Shown here piece after piece: positions 1 through 10,163 of a DNA stretch of 64,000 nucleotides. The DNA lies in contig OZ024823.1 in assembly GCA_964016985.1 (NCBI GenBank), forward strand, positions 114,723,459 through 114,787,458, in the 5' to 3' direction. Below the pieces are notes generated by a model. The model saw nothing but the letters and a program-made list of their open reading frames with translations, was not told the DNA's origin and searched no databases. The position numbers were made by a program, and so were the translations under genes. Each line of letters opens with the position of its first letter. Within the stretch, counting starts at the first letter, position 1. This DNA comes from Anodontia alba. Lineage: Eukaryota; Mollusca; Bivalvia; Lucinida; Lucinidae.

Positions 1-655
1 AATTTTAACACTTGTTTGTTGCATCTCTACTTTGTTCGGCATCGACGTTTCATTTATGACATTTATTTTGTCATTATTTATTGCTCATCGCTCCTTATTT
101 TTATGCCTATGGATGTCTGTACTTCTTGATCGTGGATTTCCGCGGTATCATTGCTTATATTTTATATATTCGATATATATTCTAAATACATATATTACAA
201 TTTGCTATACGCACTTTCCAAAATCATGCCACTCTCCAAACGTTCACATGAGTTAATACATATCAACGAACAAAATCTCATGCAGAAATTGCGGCTACAA
301 GCAATTTGTTGTAAGTACCCAAGTAGCGGTTAATAATGTATAATGAAGCCATTCGTCATCATGATTAAATCGTTTGACTTGAGCAATTAAAAAGGACGTT
401 GTTATCTGTGTTATGAAATAACAAACTATATATTGCCAGATGGATTTAACCTTAACTTACAGTTACGATAAGAGAATGCAATTTATTTGTACAACAAAGG
501 AGTTTTAGAAATTATTGACAAGAAGTACCGAAAACAATAACAGATATTAGTAATGGAAATTGCACAGTAAATATTCTAGTAACATGTTTTGTTTTCAACA
601 TAATGGTATTACTGGTTTTTGCCCTGGATTTTTATCTTTAATACTTTATCAGATT
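1..655. other. gene-free AT-rich stretch
   Basis: Only short chance reading frames occur here. I see no splice-bounded exon, hairpin or recognisable repeat. Confidence 0.6.
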
Positions 656-973
656 TCATAAGGTAACGTACTTAACAGACTCATTATGAGAAACTGACCA
701 AAGGTAATATCTGACACATGATAACATTAGAATGTTTCTTCCTCGAGGTGCACCAGAACGACCAATATAAAATTTTGCCCCTAAAGTAATAGAGGCGGTC
801 CTCTTCAACGAACTTCGAAAACCGGAAAATCTTCGTCTAATCATAGTGAAACCTATGAATATATCAAACGAGAGGTCTCTTGCCGCCTGTCTTCCTCTGC
901 AATTTGGCTTTTCCACAGGCGCTCCCTTAACACAGGTTTTACTGTACATTCCATGGTATCCCTGGAAGGGCAC
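656..973 (-). CDS. uncharacterised 105-codon open reading frame, doubtful
   Basis: A 105-codon frame, richer in Arg and Lys than the surrounding short frames and locally higher in GC. I do not recognise any domain. A CAG acceptor-like site (ccttccagg) lies near its upstream end, so it could be an exon or a decayed repeat-encoded piece. No neighbouring exon was found. Treat it as a candidate only. Confidence 0.15.
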   Translation of the reverse strand: MPFQGYHGMYSKTCVKGAPVEKPNCRGRQAARDLSFDIFIGFTMIRRRFSGFRSSLKRTASITLGAKFYIGRSGAPRGRNILMLSCVRYYLWSVSHNESVKYVTL

Positions 974-1071
974 ACAGCTGCTTTAAGTGCGCGAGTCTAC
1001 TATCTGATACTGATTTGGCCTTCTTTACTTTTAGTGCGATTTTATTCTCTTTATTGTTGTTTTTTTTTCTA

Positions 1072-1320
1072 CTGAACGTTCCAAGGCGGTTCCTCTATTG
1101 CAGTTCTGTTTTGTTCATGCATCGGTGTTTTCATTTGTGGCGTCTTTTTTTATCATTGTTTGTTCTATATCTCTTTTTTTGGCGCCTCGCTTCATGAATA
1201 TGACATTTCCTGGGTAGCTTTTCCACATATTTTTTTCCACACCTCAAAAACACCACAGCTGTCAAATTCCAAAGTACAAGTGAGGATACCTAAGAAGGGC
1301 CACAGTTATTACTGAACTAA
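1072..1320 (+). repeat. DR7 dispersed repeat, fragment
   Basis: Starts with the ACGTTCCAAGGCGGTTCC-type core and carries the T-rich downstream block seen in the copies near 12.1, 19.7, 33.9, 49.2 and 50.5 kb. The family is long (up to ~750 bp) and unclassified; its ends are unclear. Confidence 0.6.
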
Positions 1321-1406
1321 ATGCTTCATTTTGTATTTTGTATTGGTTTGTTGGGGCTTGTGTACTGTCTGACATGTTTTCCTTGTTCTTCCTCTTGGTA
1401 TCATGG

Positions 1407-1689
1407 CATCAAGAAAACACACCTATATAATTTTGACCCCCTTAAACCCCACTTTTATATAGTAAAATTGGGGTTTACAGGGGTGAACATTTGTTTTCTT
1501 ATTTCTGCTCAAAAACATAGATTGTAGGTACTCGTTAGAACCGCATCACCGAGGCGGTTCTAAAGAGTATCCACAATCTATGTTTTGAGCAGAAATATGA
1601 AAAAATATCAGAATTTTTTATCTGAAAATTTTCCTTGTTTTTGGTTGTAAAATGTTGAATATATTTGAATAGGCGTGTTTTCTGAATGG
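1407..1689 (+). mobile_element. HP1 MITE copy 1
   Basis: Left end is atypical (ATCAAGAAAACACACC), right end GGCGTGTTTTCTGAATG. The CCCCTTAAACCCC / GGGGTTTACAGGGG stem and the central palindrome built on ACCGC...GCGGT are both present. Confidence 0.85.
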
Positions 1690-1754
1690 TTAGACTATGA
1701 GCTGTGATTGTGGCATTTCTTGGACATATTCCATTCTATTTTTCAATAACAAGT

Positions 1755-2615
1755 CTCAAAGACTCCTTCATGATTAGTGCGGCCTATTTATAATCGGAAG
1801 GATTAAGTAACCATTCTCCATGGCAGCCTCTCCATATTGTTTTCTGTAATTTATGGTACCTGGTACTAACGAGTATTTGATCCGCAACGTGAAAAAACGT
1901 ACCTTCTAATATATTCGCCAAACGAAGACTCAAATCAGCCTGCAGTCTGACCAGAGTCTTCCTTGTCCGCATGAAGAAACTCTGCATCATTGGCTGTCCA
2001 AAATCCGCATAGTGAAGATTCAGATCAGATTGCTCATAGTGCGTAGGCTGATCTGAATCTTTGCTGGGTGCATATGTCCGAAGGTACGTTTTCCGACAGC
2101 GTGGCTTATTTATTACATATCGGAATTTTTTAAATATATCCAGAATAATTATGACCATTAAATTCAGTCTTAAGAGAAGATATATTTTACATTCTCGATA
2201 GAAAGATGAATTAAATGGCCCAGTAATGTAAGCCTCGAAGACACCTTCATTCTTAGTGCGGCCCATACATTATAGGAATGACTGTATCCATACTCCACGG
2301 TGAACTATCTATGTTGTTTGCTCTAATTTTTCCTACTAGGTATTCAAGAGTAATTATTGCATATCAAAAAGTTAAAATATATCCTAAATAATAATGCCCA
2401 TAAAATTCAGTTTTACGAGAAAGTATATTTTACATTCTCGATAGAAAAATGAATTAAATGCCTCAGCAACACGTGTCTAAATAAACACATTTATGCTTCA
2501 AGGGTAGTTATCACTTACCGAAAAAAAAAATGAATTTGTGCCAAATAGTAATAATTATTAAACTCAGTTTTAAGAGGAATTAGATTTCCACTCTCTCGGT
2601 AGAAAAACAAAAGCA
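1755..2615. repeat. DR6 AT-rich dispersed repeat, several units
   Basis: Blocks at about 1755-1865, 2125-2300, 2380-2480 and 2540-2615 share a segment around ACATTCTCGATAGAAA and a CCATACTCCACGG-type segment. Further copies lie near 23.2, 25.0 and 26.35 kb. A fragment resembling HP4 (alternating TCAGATCAGCCTG / CAGGCTGATC motifs) is embedded at about 1895-2100. Confidence 0.5.
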
Positions 2616-2875
2616 AACTTTTCATTCAGTTGTGACCATTTTCGGCTGAGGATAGCGAACATCCACAAACTTTTCTTAAGTTTTCTTTCGGACGACTAAG
2701 ATGGCAGCGTTTGCGAATTATGTATGCTTGTTTGTAACCAGAAATATGAGTGTTTACTGCGTTGATATTATTCATTTGGTGCCAGATTTAGTAGATAATT
2801 ATTGATATAATTTATTCGATCTAACATCAAGTCCCGTATACGAGAATAACGGTTACTCTCTACCTGGAGGTCACA

Positions 2876-2994
2876 TCCCAGCTAGCATTTTTTATAAATC
2901 TATAGCGGGCCGTTATCGGCCCGTCAGGCTAGCTGACGGACCGATAATGGCCCGCTATAGATTTATAAAGAATGCTTACTGGGATAAGGCGGCG
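2876..2994. repeat. HP2 GC-rich palindromic MITE
   Basis: A near-perfect inverted repeat. The arms read from CCCAG...GCATT through ATAAATCTATAGCGGGCC and GGCCCGTC, then back to AGAATGCTTACTGGGA. The centre is GGCTAGCTGACG. Other copies lie at 23272-23762 (interrupted) and 42852-42944. Confidence 0.85.
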
Positions 2995-3169
2995 TAACAA
3001 TAATCGTTCAGAAGATCCAAAATTGTTTTTGAAAAAGCACTTGCCAGTGTTCCGCTTTACTGAACACAGCAGTGGACTTGGTGCCCACCCGTTGCCACCT
3101 TTTAGTAAGTGCACAATAAAGTGCGGGATCTTGTATACTATGAGAGGTGAAGGATCTTATATGATCATT

Positions 3170-3715
3170 TAGGTATGCACAAGCTTACAGTCCGTTGGGT
3201 CCCCTAATCGCTTAGCGCTGAGGAAATGGCCATGGCAACTAGAGCACCAGGAAGCAGCGAATTGTTAAAGCAGTCCAGGTCGAAGGAGAATAATTTTCTT
3301 TTGCGTCTTGTAAGTGTAGATGAAAGCTGGATCCATTACTATAATAAAATAATAATAAAAAAAAAATAAATAAAAAAACAACAACAACAAAAAAACAAAA
3401 CAAAAACAAACAAACAAACCCCCCCCCAAAAAACAACAACAAACAAAACAAACAAACACCCCCAAACAACAACAACAACAACAACCTTATCCCTCCAAAA
3501 AAAAAAAAAAAAAAAAAAAAAAAAGAAAAAAAGCCCAAAGTAGTGAATGAGTAGGATCTGGTTCCCGAGGCACAAGAAGTTCAAGACGCAATTCTCGACT
3601 AGCAAGGTGTTGGCCACTGTATTTTGTAGTATAAGTAACCAAAGCAGTATACAAACTCTGTTGGATTTTTACCAAAGGGAAGTACAATAACAAGACATCG
3701 GACAATCCATTGCAT
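3170..3715 (+). pseudogene. decayed mariner transposase fragment with A-rich insert
   Basis: Matches the better-preserved mariner at 15064-16333 in collinear order. The stretch corresponding to its GTATGCGCAAGCT...CCGTTGGGTCCCC part is at about 3173-3210, the region encoding TVDETWVHYY (here VDESWIHYY) at about 3300-3345, and the CCCGAGGC...AAGAAGTTCAAGACGCAA part at about 3565-3595. The two halves are separated by a ~190-bp A/CAA-rich tract. Many indels break the frame. Confidence 0.7.
3343..3535. repeat. A/CAA-rich low-complexity tract
   Basis: Mixed (CAA)n, (CAAA)n and poly-A, with a short C-run near 3420. It interrupts the decayed mariner copy. Similar tracts occur at 9524-9712, 38725-38795 and 45260-45440. 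Confidence 0.9.
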
Positions 3716-4007
3716 ATCGGATAAACTATCAAATACAGACACCAGATCTAAAGGGACAAGTTAACTAGACCATTCCGACTTTCACAATGGAAGAATTCAT
3801 TGAATATATCTGGGCACTAATAGGTTAGTAGCCACCATAGCTCCAGATGAGTCAGATTTTTATTCGAAAAGTATTGTTAATAATTTTATTTCTCCTCGAA
3901 AACGTATAATTTTGATACTTATTAAAATTGTTATTTTTAAATATTTTGAAATATGTTCTATGGTTTAATTTCAAAACCGTCCCCATTAAACTCTTAAGTA
4001 GTTTTAA

Positions 4008-4270
4008 CATTACGAAAACAAGCCTGACAATTTTACCAACAAAAAATGAAAATTTTCTGATAAAAGTTCTGATAGTTTTCAAAGTTCTGCTCAAAACATA
4101 GATTGTGGATACTCGTTTGAGCCGCCTGGGCGAGGCGGTTCTGACGAGTATCCAAATCTGTTTTTGAGCAGAAATAAGAAAAATAATGTATACCCCCTAT
4201 AAACCCAAGTTTTACTATATAAAAGTGGGTTTTAAGGGGATCAAAATTATATAGGCGTGTTTTCATGATG
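4008..4270 (-). mobile_element. HP1 MITE copy 2
   Basis: Reverse orientation: CATTACGAAAACA at 4008 and GTGTTTTCATGATG at the far end. The central hairpin is imperfect, with GAGCCGCCTGGG in one arm. Confidence 0.85.
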
Positions 4271-4369
4271 AACAGACAGATATTTAATAAAGTATACAGA
4301 TATTTAAGTATGTTAAGAATACATGAACGTTCTCATAATTCCTGACCACTTAATTCACTCTGAAACGTA

Positions 4370-4585
4370 CCCTCGGACATGTGCCCCCAGTTATGTTAAA
4401 ATCAGCTCGCGTATTCGGACAGTCTGCTCAGCATCTTCTCTGGGCTCATTTTTGGATATCCAAGGATGCAAAGTTTTTTCATGCAGACAATGAAGACTCT
4501 TGTCAGACTGTGCGGATGCTCAGGATGATATGAGTCTTTATTTTGCGCATTTGTCAGAAGGTACGTTTTCTCATGCTGCGGCAAA
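4370..4585. repeat. HP4-related fragment
   Basis: Contains alternating TCAGACTGTGCGGATGC / CGCGTATTCGGACAG motifs flanked by AAGGTACGTTTTC, like the HP4 elements at 17.7, 27.8, 29.4 and 33.4 kb, but without their clear ends. Confidence 0.45.
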
Positions 4586-4589
4586 TTTA

Positions 4590-5060
4590 AAATGGTAAAT
4601 TAAGGAATTCTGAATAAAATGGTAAATTAAAGAATTTTGATTCTGTTTATGTTAATGGGCATAACTTCGGGAATATATTATGAAGCTTTTCTGTGTATTA
4701 AACACCGACTGAAAAGAAAACGATCCTAACTTTGAATAAAGCACATTAGAGACGTTCCAGGTTTCAAAACCTAAGCTTTAACCTGTTGACAATAAATAAC
4801 AACAGGCATTTAAAGACAGTTTTCTTGTTTTTACACAAAATAAAACTTGACATTTCATTAAATTTGTCTTCAAAGGAAGAAGATTTGAACAAAAATCAAG
4901 TCTTATTTACTGTGAAACACGGAAATATATCATTAATTTCATCTGATGATTGAGTCTACAGAGTGCTAAATCTTAAGCTGTACACGCAATGGAACCCTTA
5001 ATGAGGGAAATAGATACACGTTTAAGGAAGCAACTCTGTAGACATTGTTTTATCATCCCT
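4590..5060. other. gene-free stretch
   Basis: AT-rich, with no exon, hairpin or repeat that I recognise. Confidence 0.5.
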
Positions 5061-5065
5061 TCTCT

Positions 5066-5165
5066 AAAGGAATCTACTCTAAAAGGTAAGAATGCGCTCC
5101 CCGTTGGGGCACATTCTTTCCTTCCACAGTATATTCCTTTTCATTAGGAACTAGGTGCGAAAGAG
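5066..5165. repeat. HP5 hairpin repeat
   Basis: Opens with CTACTCTAAAAGG and contains the inverted pair GAATGCGCTCCCC / GGGGCACATTC followed by a CCTTTTC block. This is the design of the HP5 copies near 9.3, 27.4, 41.1, 48.9 and 58.06 kb. It lies just beyond the 3' end of the PEP-synthase-like gene. Confidence 0.5.
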
Positions 5166-5221
5166 AAAGGCACAAAAAATATAAAATCCACCCCATCTGT
5201 AAAATCGTCCGTCTATCCTGT

Positions 5222-5227
5222 TTTATT
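5222..5227 (-). promoter_or_regulatory. candidate poly(A) signal AATAAA
   Basis: A canonical AATAAA on the minus strand about 62 bases after the stop codon of the 5289-9143 gene, at the expected distance for its 3' end. Confidence 0.5.
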
Positions 5228-5288
5228 GAATGTCTAAGAATGTGAAAGTAGAGTATAGAGAAATAGTAGATTGCAGGTTTTTCATTTA

Positions 5289-8200
5289 TCATTGCATTAT
5301 ACTGATTGTTCCTGCCGTTGCGTCTAGAACCACCTTGTCACCTGTATGTATCAGATCAGTTGCGCCTTCTGTGCCTACAATGCAAGGTATTCCATATTCC
5401 CGGGCAATAACAGCACCATGAGCTATCAACCCGCCCATTTCTGTCACCAGCCCGCTGAGCAAAGGAAAATACGGGGACCACCCTACATCTGTAAATTCAC
5501 AGATCAACACATCTCCTTCCAAAATTTGATTGGCTTCTTGTACAGACTTGACAACACAAGCTCTCCCTTCGACTTTCCCACGACAAACTGGCGTGCCTAG
5601 AAGCGTAAATTGTGTGCGTGTTTGACGTTCCCCAGTTTGACTGTCTTGTTTAATCTGTTTTGGTACCCCAAAGTTTACTCTAGGGTATTTAATTTTATTC
5701 ATTTCAGGAAGTATCTTTTTTCTTCTTTTTGCCAGATGGACCAATTTTGTCGACCGATTTCTAATCAGTTTACCAATTTCTCTGTGTGTTAGAAAGAAAA
5801 GCAACTCTGGTTCTGGAAGGCGAGACTCACTCACCATTATGCCAGCCAGTTTCCAATATGCTTTTTTGAATATATCATTCGCTTTCATCATGTACGATTT
5901 CCCAAGCTCCCTTGCAGCAACACCATACATCGCGTTTTTAACCAAAAAACGCCTGAACAGCATCTTTTGAAATCGACTAAGATTTGTCTGTAAACCGTCT
6001 ATGATATCGTCAATACTTCTATCCTTTTTCTCTCTCTTCTGAAATGTGCGTTGTTTGACTATCAACTTAATAGACTCCATTAATTGACGTGGGTCCTGTG
6101 CCCATGATTTTTCTAGTAGTTCAGCTTCGCGAATACATCTGTGACCATGACATTCCATGAGCTGGATATATTCTGTTTTTATTGCACCATTGCTTGTATT
6201 CCTTAACATTGAATCACAGTCTTCAGCTGGCGTATCTAAAAACTGGTCTCTGATGTTGGACGTTGCGATTTGTTCAGCCAAACTACTTATTATTGATGGA
6301 ACCTCAGCGCTGATAACATCTTTACAATCAGACAGAATCAAAGCAAGGTCCGCAAGATTTTCTAAACTCAGCTCCTTTGCATCACCTTTCAAAATCGCCA
6401 TGATAACACCAGCCCATCTTGTGGACTCAGAGGCTTTGAAAATATAGCTCCTCCACACCTCGTAGTAGAAAATGAGATTCTCGTCGATGCAGTTGTAAAG
6501 CGCCTGGGCTGTTTCGAAATGTTCTCCTATATCAAATGTTTTAATTTTTCTTTTATGGTGTTCAAACAGACTTGAATCTCGTTTGTTCAAAACAACAAAT
6601 TCCCGGAATACTCTGATTAGTTTTTGTAGAAATGAATATTTCCTGCCTAAGTAATCATGTACAGCATTAATATTATGGTCCTCTACTGTGTGACCAAGAA
6701 AGAATATTTCCAAGTCTGACTTTGCACCGTCGCCACCTATTCCACTGAGAGATGAAGCGGCTATTGCAGTTATGTTTAAGAACGACAGACCTGAAAATGT
6801 TAGAGTTGAGTTCAACGCATGACAAGGATGTTCTATTCCGAGCCTACTGAAGCTAACGTAGTTGATTGCTCTATCTACAGCGGAAATCAATAAGTCTCTG
6901 CTTAATGTCGTCACAGCACCTGGTAGCACTTCTTGAATATTGCATGTAGTAACGAGTTCTCGTTCACTAACGACTGGGCTATCAAACTCGTGTATTAGCT
7001 CTTCATCTGTCTCTCGGTCAAGACCTGTTATAGGTCTTGTCTGAAGAATGTACAACGTTCCTTTTGCAATTGCCCATTCAATGTCCAGTGACATATAAAG
7101 TATTCTTTCCAGTTCAACACCTTGTTCAGACACGCGAAATATGTCATCTTCGTCTAAACACACTCTGTTCCTCGTTGAGTCTGTATTAGATATATTTATG
7201 GTTCTTTTATGTTCATCGGCAATAAGTCGCGTTTCTTTACTTCCAATCAGAATCTTATTCACCCGCAATTTGTCATCATAGCCACGGTTTACTATGACTG
7301 TGTCTGGGTTAACAGATCCTGAAACCACTGACTCTCCTAATCCAAAATTCGCATTAATCACCATGTTTGATTCGTCTCCAGTCAATGGGTCAGCAGTAAA
7401 CATGACGCCGGATATATCAGCTTCAACCATCTCTTGTACAATGACACCCATACCTTCTATTAATGACTGTCCGTTTTGTCTGCGGTATTCGACGACTTGA
7501 TATGAGAGAGAGGATGCCCAGCAGTATTTAACTGCAGTAAAAATGTTCTCAAGGCCGCAAATGCATAAAAATGTTCCCAGCTGACCAGCAGCCGATGTTT
7601 CACTAGCATCCTCGCTTAGACTAGATGATCTTATCGCAAACTTCGTTCTTTTCCATCCCTCTTTACCGAACAGTTCATTTAAATGTCTTCTCAGAAGTAT
7701 TTGTAAATCTTCACTCAAAGGTTCATGTTGGAACAGACTTAATGCATTGTCACATGCCTCCTTCAGCTTCTGCACACCCGATTCCTTTAAACAATTTTCA
7801 ATTTGTTTTATAACCTGCTTTAGTGCATAGTTTTCTTTAACGTGTTTTAGGAATGCTACTGTCGTTATACAGAACCCAATGGGCACATTAACCTTTCCCG
7901 AGGACCTTAGTAATGACAAATAGTAGGCTTTCCCTCCAACCAATGACCGTAACTTACATGCATTTGCGTCAAGTGCAACAATGTCTGTTTCTTTATCTTT
8001 CATTGTATTTTTTTTCACACTGTCATCAACCGATGTATCTCGTACATTTCCGCTTTTTGAGGGCTCTATAAAATTATACGCTTCATCCGAAAAGCACTGA
8101 ACTCCAAATGCTGTTTTGTTATTGATGGTAAGAGTTTTATGTTCAAAACCTGACTGTGTATCACGAAAACAAGCCCTTGAGAAGTTTTCCGATACTTTAT

Positions 8201-9143
8201 ACAGCTTCTTGAAAGCTGATATTGCTTGTGGAAACTTCAGTAGATTAGATTTATTATGCATATTTCCGTCGGGTTTTTTAAGCAGAGTTGTTGGGTGCCT
8301 GTCTGTCATAGGAAATGTCAGGTAACCGCAGTAGACAGACGTTTCTTTGCAAAGCTTGACAAATCGATGTGAAAATGCCAGCCCCGATTCTTTCTCTACG
8401 AAATGTTGACGCACTATCGATTCAAAATCAAAATCCTCCAGTTTGAAGTCCCTTCCTCGAACACATTTTAATCTAACATTCATTTCTTCTTGGTTTTCTA
8501 TCTTGATTCGGCCGCGAAGCTCTCCCCACTGTTCATAGGAGATAACACTATCAAACATGGAGAAAGTAAATATCTCTATCCATCCTAGAGAAGACAGATT
8601 GTAGGCCGTCCTCCAACAAGAAGGGGAATAGAAATGATCATAAGGATCAAACAGACATTGCCAGTAAAGTGCAATCTCAGCGTGTAGTCTTTTACCATCA
8701 AGATTGGTATGCCTAAGTGGTCCTCGGAAACATATTTTCCATCTGCGCATAGGGCTCAGACAATAGGCCTTTACTCGTCTACCCTCGAAAAGTGTGTCCA
8801 AACCATCATCATGCTTAGTCACTTTGGAAAACACTTCATTATGGACAAAGTGACCACAACCAGGAATATCTAAGTCAATTTGTAAAGCTGTGCAGTCAAT
8901 ATGCGTCTTTCCGGCTTTAAAGCGTACACACAAACCATTTTGGTCAAATCCTATGAAAGAAGTAATATCTTTCCATCCCTCTGGTAAATATTGTACTTCA
9001 TCAAGAACGGCAGGTATATAGCACATATCCATTTCACGTTTCTTAAAGCGTCCTGCTAATAATTTGATCAGTTTCTCTCGCTTGGAGGACCGCACAACTA
9101 GGAAATAGATATAGAGTACTATTATTTTCAGTAGCTGAAACAT
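5289..9143 (-). CDS. phosphoenolpyruvate synthase / rifampicin phosphotransferase-like protein, membrane-anchored, single exon
   Basis: 1284 residues with no frameshift or internal stop. A hydrophobic segment at residues 5-17 predicts an N-terminal membrane anchor. Residues ~40-390 form the N-terminal region of the invertebrate members of this family, with SPMRRWKICF at ~130 and YEQWGELRG at ~203. Residues ~394-707 are the PPDK_N/ATP-grasp domain: LVGGKA at 401, FAIRSSSLSED at 502, GVMFTADPLTG at ~579 and the closing QTRPITG at 701. Residues ~735-1180 are the middle, substrate-side domain. Residues ~1180-1284 are the swivelling phosphohistidine domain, with GGLIAHGAVIAREYGIP and His1242 intact. 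Known family members use ATP to phosphorylate this His via a pyrophosphoryl intermediate and pass phosphate to pyruvate or rifampicin. The substrate here is unknown. An in-frame TGA lies 40 bases before the ATG. The absence of introns contrasts with the 12-exon neighbour. An alternative is that an upstream exon splices at the TTTCCTAG site around 9108 and the apparent anchor is intronic. Confidence 0.88.
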   Translation of the reverse strand: MFQLLKIIVLYIYFLVVRSSKREKLIKLLAGRFKKREMDMCYIPAVLDEVQYLPEGWKDITSFIGFDQNGLCVRFKAGKTHIDCTALQIDLDIPGCGHFVHNEVFSKVTKHDDGLDTLFEGRRVKAYCLSPMRRWKICFRGPLRHTNLDGKRLHAEIALYWQCLFDPYDHFYSPSCWRTAYNLSSLGWIEIFTFSMFDSVISYEQWGELRGRIKIENQEEMNVRLKCVRGRDFKLEDFDFESIVRQHFVEKESGLAFSHRFVKLCKETSVYCGYLTFPMTDRHPTTLLKKPDGNMHNKSNLLKFPQAISAFKKLYKVSENFSRACFRDTQSGFEHKTLTINNKTAFGVQCFSDEAYNFIEPSKSGNVRDTSVDDSVKKNTMKDKETDIVALDANACKLRSLVGGKAYYLSLLRSSGKVNVPIGFCITTVAFLKHVKENYALKQVIKQIENCLKESGVQKLKEACDNALSLFQHEPLSEDLQILLRRHLNELFGKEGWKRTKFAIRSSSLSEDASETSAAGQLGTFLCICGLENIFTAVKYCWASSLSYQVVEYRRQNGQSLIEGMGVIVQEMVEADISGVMFTADPLTGDESNMVINANFGLGESVVSGSVNPDTVIVNRGYDDKLRVNKILIGSKETRLIADEHKRTINISNTDSTRNRVCLDEDDIFRVSEQGVELERILYMSLDIEWAIAKGTLYILQTRPITGLDRETDEELIHEFDSPVVSERELVTTCNIQEVLPGAVTTLSRDLLISAVDRAINYVSFSRLGIEHPCHALNSTLTFSGLSFLNITAIAASSLSGIGGDGAKSDLEIFFLGHTVEDHNINAVHDYLGRKYSFLQKLIRVFREFVVLNKRDSSLFEHHKRKIKTFDIGEHFETAQALYNCIDENLIFYYEVWRSYIFKASESTRWAGVIMAILKGDAKELSLENLADLALILSDCKDVISAEVPSIISSLAEQIATSNIRDQFLDTPAEDCDSMLRNTSNGAIKTEYIQLMECHGHRCIREAELLEKSWAQDPRQLMESIKLIVKQRTFQKREKKDRSIDDIIDGLQTNLSRFQKMLFRRFLVKNAMYGVAARELGKSYMMKANDIFKKAYWKLAGIMVSESRLPEPELLFFLTHREIGKLIRNRSTKLVHLAKRRKKILPEMNKIKYPRVNFGVPKQIKQDSQTGERQTRTQFTLLGTPVCRGKVEGRACVVKSVQEANQILEGDVLICEFTDVGWSPYFPLLSGLVTEMGGLIAHGAVIAREYGIPCIVGTEGATDLIHTGDKVVLDATAGTISIMQ

Positions 9144-9199
9144 GTTTCTTTTATTGCGTTCTGCAGCGCGTAGTTTTGAGCATCAAACACATCTCGTAT

Positions 9200-9480
9200 A
9201 ATGACTGTACGATAACTTTTTCAACAACGCTCCACGCTGTAGTATTCCATCTGTAACAGAGAAACCAACCCTCTTAAGGAAACTGGAAACATTTGATAGA
9301 ATTTCCGACATTTCAAACAAGGGAGACAACTGTTCTGATTTTTGTTTTGCTTTCCTACACATGAATCTCTTCTGAAAAGGGATCTTCTCTAAGAGGAGAG
9401 AATTTGCTATCACGGGGAGCAAATTTTTTCCCTTTAGAGTCAATCGCTTTCCAAAAGGTAGGCAAACATCATTTTAACAA
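9200..9480. repeat. HP5-type hairpin repeat
   Basis: Contains CTAAGAGGAGAGAATTTGC / GGGAGCAAATTTTTTCCC near 9390-9440 and GGGAGACAACT. It lies directly upstream of the PEP-synthase-like gene, so that gene's promoter, if local, would overlap this repeat. Confidence 0.45.
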
Positions 9481-9523
9481 GTGTCTCCCTAAAAGTTGTA
9501 TCAATTCATTTTAAACAAACAAA

Positions 9524-9712
9524 ACAAAAAAAAAAAAAAAAAAAAATACACACACACAGAAAAAACAAAACAAAACAAAACAAAAAAACAACAACAACAA
9601 AAAAAAAAACAACAACAAACAAACAAACAACAACAACAACAACAAACAAACAAAAAACACCAGTACTACCCCCACCTACAACAACAACAAAAAACAACAA
9701 CAAAAACAAATA
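9524..9712. repeat. A/CAA-rich low-complexity tract
   Basis: Poly-A, (CA)n, (CAAAA)n and (CAA)n in succession. Apparent reading frames across it are artefacts of base composition. Confidence 0.9.
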
Positions 9713-9887
9713 TAGCTTCTGATAAAGAAATATCAAGTAATCGTTACTTTTAATTATCCCCGGAAACAAATATTAATAGCTCCAGAGATGCGATTCTAAC
9801 GACTGCCACAGTGAGAATATCTTCTGCTTTCGAACTATTTGTAAAAGGTGAATGTTCTGAATACCTCTACACTCCGTCTTTCTCCAG

Positions 9888-10163
9888 CACGAAAACATGC
9901 CTATATAATTTTGACCCACTTAAACCTCACTTTTATACAGTAAAACTGGGGTTTACAGGGGTATATATTATTTTTCTTATTTCTGCTCAAAAACATAGAT
10001 TGTGGGTACTCGTTAGAACCGCCTCGTCGAGGCGGTTCTAACGAGTACCCACAATCTATGTTTTGAGCTGAAATATGAAAAATATCAGAATTTTTTATCT
10101 GAAAATTTTCAGTTTTTGGTGGTAAAATTTTCAGTATATTTGAATAGGCGTGTTTTCGCAATG
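9888..10163 (+). mobile_element. HP1 MITE copy 3
   Basis: CACGAAAACATGCC start and GGCGTGTTTTCGCAATG end. The central palindrome (AACCGCCTCGTCGAGGCGG core) has almost perfect arms. Confidence 0.9.

Noticed and set aside
3239..3732. Overlapping minus-strand frames rich in Phe, Val and Leu
   Set aside because: Translations of the A/CAA-rich tract. The same holds for the frames at 9506-9769 and 45132-45553.
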